Origin: Chondrosia reniformis
Lineage: Eukaryota > Porifera > Demospongiae > Chondrillida > Chondrillidae
Direction of reading: 5' to 3'
Assembly (NCBI GenBank): GCA_947172415.1
Contig: OX359194.1
Span: forward strand, 8,165,901-8,229,900
Length of the DNA: 64,000 nt
Positions 60,105-64,000 of the stretch are shown here, in pieces. The position numbers and the translations under genes are program-made. Below the pieces are notes generated by a model. It saw only the letters and a program-made list of their open reading frames with translations. It made no database searches and was not told the origin of the DNA. How positions within the stretch are numbered: the first letter of the stretch is position 1; each line of letters opens with the position of its first letter.

Positions 60105-61924
60105 CTTGTTTTTTTAGTAATCTGACTTGTACTGGCAAAATCAAATCATGCAAAATGTATTACTCAGTTTTTTTCTTTCTTGGCCCAAAAATGTCGTTAA
60201 AATTTTCTGTAGCAGAGGAGACTACACCAACTGCAACAGAGGAGGCTACACCAACTGCAGCAGAGGTTACACAAGCTGCAATAGAGGATACAGGAGCTGC
60301 AACAATGATTGCACCAACTACAACACCACCTACAGCACCAACACATAAGCCTATTCCTGGACCACCAAAGCCCACCAATAGCCCAATTACACCACCAATG
60401 GCAGCAGCACCTCCAACTATTGTTGGAATTGAATAATCACTCTGCTTCCTTTTGTCTTCCTCTATTTGTTGTTTGAGTTGCTTAAGTTCTTCTAGTGCTT
60501 CATCTCTTTCTCTCTCTTTTTCTTTTAACTCAGCTTTAAGCTTTTCATATTCCTCTTTCTGTTTTATAAATTCTTCATTTTTGAATGGAGAAAAACCCTT
60601 TTTTTTCATTTCTTGTACATAATTGCGAAGCTCTTTTATTTTACGCATCCTATATTCTTCTGAGGGATCCTGGCTTTTTCCTTCCACTAAAATGATGCGC
60701 TTTTCAACATTATCGATAAGATTCTTCAGAGAAATGGGAAGTTGAATAGGATCATTTAGTTTGTTTAGTAGTTGCACTCTCTTCTCCTTTTCTTTGGCCT
60801 CTTCTGTGCAACCTGCACTTGTAAAAACAACAATGACATGCTTTAAGCCAGCACTAAATGTGTGAAGCATTCGAATTGTTTCAGCTACATCTTCAGTAAA
60901 TCTTTGGCCTGCTTTAATACAAAGCAAAATGGCATCTATTGTAGTACTTGCTTGAAAACCTGATTGAAATTGTTTCAGCAAATGTATTTCATCCTTCTCG
61001 GACTTCCATCTACCTTCAGAATAGCGGTTAGGATTGCCTGTTCCTGGAGTGTCAATGAATTTCCATGTAGCATTTTCTGCTCCTACTTGAACACATTCAG
61101 CCGATTGGGTACAGATAGCAAAATTATCCCAGGGATCCTCAAAAACCTTACATTTCTGTATGTACAAGAATATAAAAGTAAGAGATAGGTTATTATCTGT
61201 GTAGATATATACGTACTTGTACATAGATATGCATAAATGCAGGTTAGAAGGATAATAAGAGCATGTGGAGCATGGGTTCGACTGCATGCATTTTCCTACA
61301 GTATAGATAAATAAGTTAGGACCTCTTCCTTAACGCTATAGCATATTATACGTATTCCTATATGGCTGTTATAAAACATCTACGTATATTTGAAGAATAG
61401 CACACCTCATCACCCGTAATTAAGTTGCAAAAGGTGCTCTTTCCAGCCCCAATAGGTCCAACAACGAGGAAATTATATTCATTTTGTCCATTCTGGGAAT
61501 CAACTTCTTCCGTTGTCATTTCTCTATTTCCTGTTACTATTGTCGACAGTAAAACTGCGAGTCAAGCATAAACTTTTTTGAAGCTGCTTGATCGAATTCG
61601 AAGAAATCTCCAGTAGGCTTCCAAGAATCGCTCGCGTTCGCTATATATGGCTATCGTGGGCGGATTCTATAATAATGTTATTAACTGAAGGGGAGCTCCC
61701 TGTTTTGCCCATAGCTATATTGCTAGAGGAGAAAGAGAGCTATAATTAAGAATTGTTTTACTTTGTAATCTGACCACTCTAGTTATATGTCTGTCTTGAT
61801 TAGAATAGCGTATTATTGTAAGTATAGGTCATAATCAGCCCATGATTGAAGAGATTGAGTCATTTCCTTGTTCAATGGCACATCGTTCAAATGTATACTT
61901 TTTGCATATACCATACATTTATAA
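60105..61924. repeat. Right copy of the duplicated GTPase block
   Basis: Partner of 54,110-55,843, in the same orientation. The 5' flank of the gene (61,520-61,924) is nearly base-identical to 55,440-55,843, so both copies would share the promoter. Between 61,925 and 62,078 I see no feature. Confidence 0.85.
60160..61519 (-). CDS. AIG1/GIMAP-like GTPase, open copy
   Basis: Two exons, 61406-61519 (ATG at 61,517) and 60160-61155, giving 369 residues. Exon 1 carries the P-loop GPIGAGKST. Exon 2 has the G3 motif FIDTPGTGN, the AIG1-type block LLCIKAGQRFTEDVAETIR and VIVVFTSAG in the G4 region. A long charged coiled coil (about residues 230-290) follows, then a Gly/Ala-rich hydrophobic stretch (GAAAIGGVIGLLVGFGG, AVGGVVVGAII) that probably inserts in a membrane, and a basic end PRKKKTE. 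GIMAP proteins of vertebrates act on lymphocyte survival and organelle membranes, and the family is often expanded in invertebrates; the role here is unknown. A shorter form starting at 61,287 inside the intron is less likely because it lacks the P-loop. Confidence 0.88.
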
Positions 61925-62078
61925 CTAACATTTAGTAAATTGTAAGTGAGTAAGAATTAATTTGATCAGAGAGCATGCTTTCAAAAAGAAAAAACCATTT
62001 TCATTACAGGATATGATTGTACAATGAATGCAACTATGGGGAGGAAGTATTGTTAACCAATTCTATATAATTAGAGCA

Positions 62079-64000
62079 TCAAATCACTACTGCAGTATCT
62101 TCTCCCACACTGTCATCAATTTTAATGTGAAGATTTGCTGTAATTGAGAAGTCAGCCATGTCTATACCATTCTTGAAGTACACCACATACCAATCTATAG
62201 AAAGAAAAATAATGTACGTATAGCATGCTCTTGGGAGTGCATGCTAGGTCTTAAATCACTGGAGCTGCTATAAAAACACTTATACTATACATGTACTTTG
62301 CCACTAAATATACGTATATAGAAACCTCTTTTGATATCTATATACAACAGTATGCATGGTTACCCCTCTTCATCATACATGAATAGTTTGTTGATAATTG
62401 GACCTTGCATGGAATCATTGTTGAATTACCTTTTCTTTGTGAGTATGGGATAGTTACAAATGCTTTGCATTCTGGATCACTGCTGCAGATCTTCTCAGCA
62501 TTGTTGACAGTGTACACAAGCATGGCACAGCCCCAATCAGTCTTGGTGTGGGGACAGCTGTAATCAAACCGTCCATTCAGATCAGCATTAGGAAGCACCC
62601 TGTAGGTAAACCTCTTCTTGAAGATTGATGTTTCTGTAAAGAAATATTAGAACAGCCATATGTAATTCAAGTGTTTTTATTTATACACATACAAAAATTT
62701 CCTGTCTGCATAAAAATTAATGGTTAATTTCAATACCACATGCATGCAATAAAATTAGTCAGATACTGCAGAGATATTACAATCTTTGTGAGACATTTTG
62801 TGATGTCATCTATGGCAGGTTTATTTACAAGGTATATACACCTTTTCTTTGACTTGGAAAGTTAGCCTGAGGTTTCAGAAAATTTAGAATTGCTTTCAGT
62901 TCCATCAAAAGATCATGAGATGTATAGAACAAGTTATCTATGTTCCTTTGAACTTCCATCACCTTTCTAACCAAATCCAAGGGAATGTCATTTTTGTCTT
63001 TCAGTATCAACTTGAAGAAGAGCTTGTTGAAGTTTATCAAGTTCACTTTGGCGTTATATCCTTCACACACTCCTCTGGGACTGCACTCGACTGTGTAAGC
63101 CTCATTATACATGCAATCCTCGTTCCCACCACACAGTGGTTCCAGAGCATTTAATCCACTGAGGTCAAACAGCTTTAACTTATTGCCTACCCTCACAAAG
63201 TCCTCGTGTGATGGATTTTCCAGGATTAGAGATCCAAACTTTGACCTTTCCAAGAATATCAGGAGATGGGTCAGGTTAGCTGCTGTACCAAGTCGTGTGA
63301 GGAATGAATCATCTAATAGGCTGTCAACATTAAATGGATCCATGTTCTCTAGTAAGAGTTCAATATTTGGTGGATCAGCATCTTTGGAATTGCAGAAACC
63401 TTTCAGCTATATATATTGAGAAAAATTAATGATAAGTAATAAATGATAGTTGAGATGAAATATATAGAAAGTTTATAAGCTCTTATCAATCCAAATATAT
63501 ACTGACAAATTTGTTTGATATAAAGTTCTGCATTTCATATACCAGAAGGTATATGGCTGTAATAGTGATGCATGTAAAAAGGAGAACACAGTCCTGCTGA
63601 ATACAGAGCTCACATTAGCTATCATGTGATGATTCAGTCTCTGTCTATATACTGCCTCAGTGATCAACTTGTGATGCATCTCGCTATAGCAGTGATGCAC
63701 ATTCATTTGTCTCATTTGTCTGTTAATACAGCTACTCAGGGCCGGGCTGTCTTCTAAAGACAGATGAATATATAGTGAATCGAGAGAAAACACCTTCCTC
63801 GTTTGGGCTACATTATGCTTCACTTTCGTTGAGCCCGCATACTCCAGTCTGGCCATTTCAAAACAAGTAAGAAATCCCTGTTTTGGTAGCAGCTGCGGGG
63901 TGAGGTTCATTGGAAAGCTGGAGGGACTCCGGGGCGTAAAATCGTTATAGAGACTATAGTTGGAAAATACGTTCCAAATCATTTTCTCAATGTCTTCAAT
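62079..64000 (-). CDS. PKDCC/VLK-like secreted protein kinase, C-terminal part
   Basis: The 3' four exons of a gene on the minus strand: 63794 to beyond 64000, 62842-63406, 62430-62633, 62079-62194, giving 363 residues with matching phases. The N-terminal part is outside the window. The second exon resembles the C-lobe of PKDCC (vertebrate lonesome kinase), an extracellular tyrosine kinase of the secretory pathway: SKFGSLILEN, VGNKLKLFDLSGL (metal-binding Asp region), Cys pairs in LCGGNEDC and GVCEGYNAKVNLINF. The last two exons have the family's C-terminal Cys module (YSCPHTKTDWGCAML, CSSDPECKAFVT, YVVYFKNG). DLS replaces the DLD I remember from vertebrate PKDCC. Without the N-lobe, catalytic ability cannot be judged. 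Assignment rests on motif memory, not a search. Confidence 0.75.

Noticed and set aside
60127..60436. Plus-strand Thr/Pro/Ala-rich frame resembling a mucin
   Set aside because: It is the antisense of the Gly/Ala-rich membrane segment of the GTPase.
1..64000. tRNA, rRNA and classical riboswitches
   Set aside because: None was recognised by eye on either strand; a tRNAscan-SE and Infernal run would be decisive.

Overview
This window is animal nuclear DNA, most likely from a demosponge; Amphimedon is my guess from memory, not a result. The sequence is AT-rich, introns are mostly 45-300 bases with GT-AG ends, and it encodes animal-specific proteins: an integrin beta chain, a secreted PKDCC-like kinase, SMIM7, and long Ig/fibronectin-III receptors. 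There are no bacterial operons, CRISPR arrays or rRNA genes. Exon coordinates below were read by eye from splice sites and checked by adding up reading-frame phases.

Positions 1-40,417 hold a tandem array of four paralogous membrane receptors, all on the plus strand. A (148-9334) has its 5' end outside the window. B is 10,814-23,168, C is 24,883-34,245 and D is 36,287-40,417. The complete plan, seen in C, is a signal peptide, 11 Ig-like exons, four FN3 domains, a Cys-containing membrane-proximal region, one transmembrane helix and a short tail with two YxxM motifs. Almost every ectodomain exon starts and ends in phase 1, so exons can be added, lost or swapped without breaking the frame. The front, back and tail are conserved, while the middle Ig block differs in every copy: a triplicated Ig pair and more in A, two A-type Igs and one other in B, four other Igs in C, none in D. 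D has lost all FN3 domains. Remains of other elements lie between the genes: a beta-helix pseudogene behind A and B, Penelope-like GIY-YIG fragments behind C and D, a truncated retrotransposon behind C, and hairpin elements inside B.

Positions 41,192-53,311 hold conserved single-copy genes: an alpha-N-acetylgalactosaminidase-like GH27 enzyme (minus) head to head with gluconokinase (plus) over a 66-base gap, a complete 20-exon integrin beta gene (plus), and a three-exon SMIM7 gene (minus) convergent with it.

Positions 54,177-61,924 hold a duplicated AIG1/GIMAP-like GTPase gene (minus). The copy at 60,160-61,519 is open. The copy at 54,177-55,439 has a stop codon and a frameshift. A nearly complete APE-type non-LTR retrotransposon lies between them.

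Positions 62,079-64,000 hold the 3' end of a PKDCC/VLK-like secreted kinase gene (minus), which runs off the window.

The most interesting system is the receptor array: related cell-surface receptors with a shared promoter block and signalling tail but different Ig middles, with an immune-type GTPase pair about 14 kb further on. An allorecognition or immune role is a hypothesis only.
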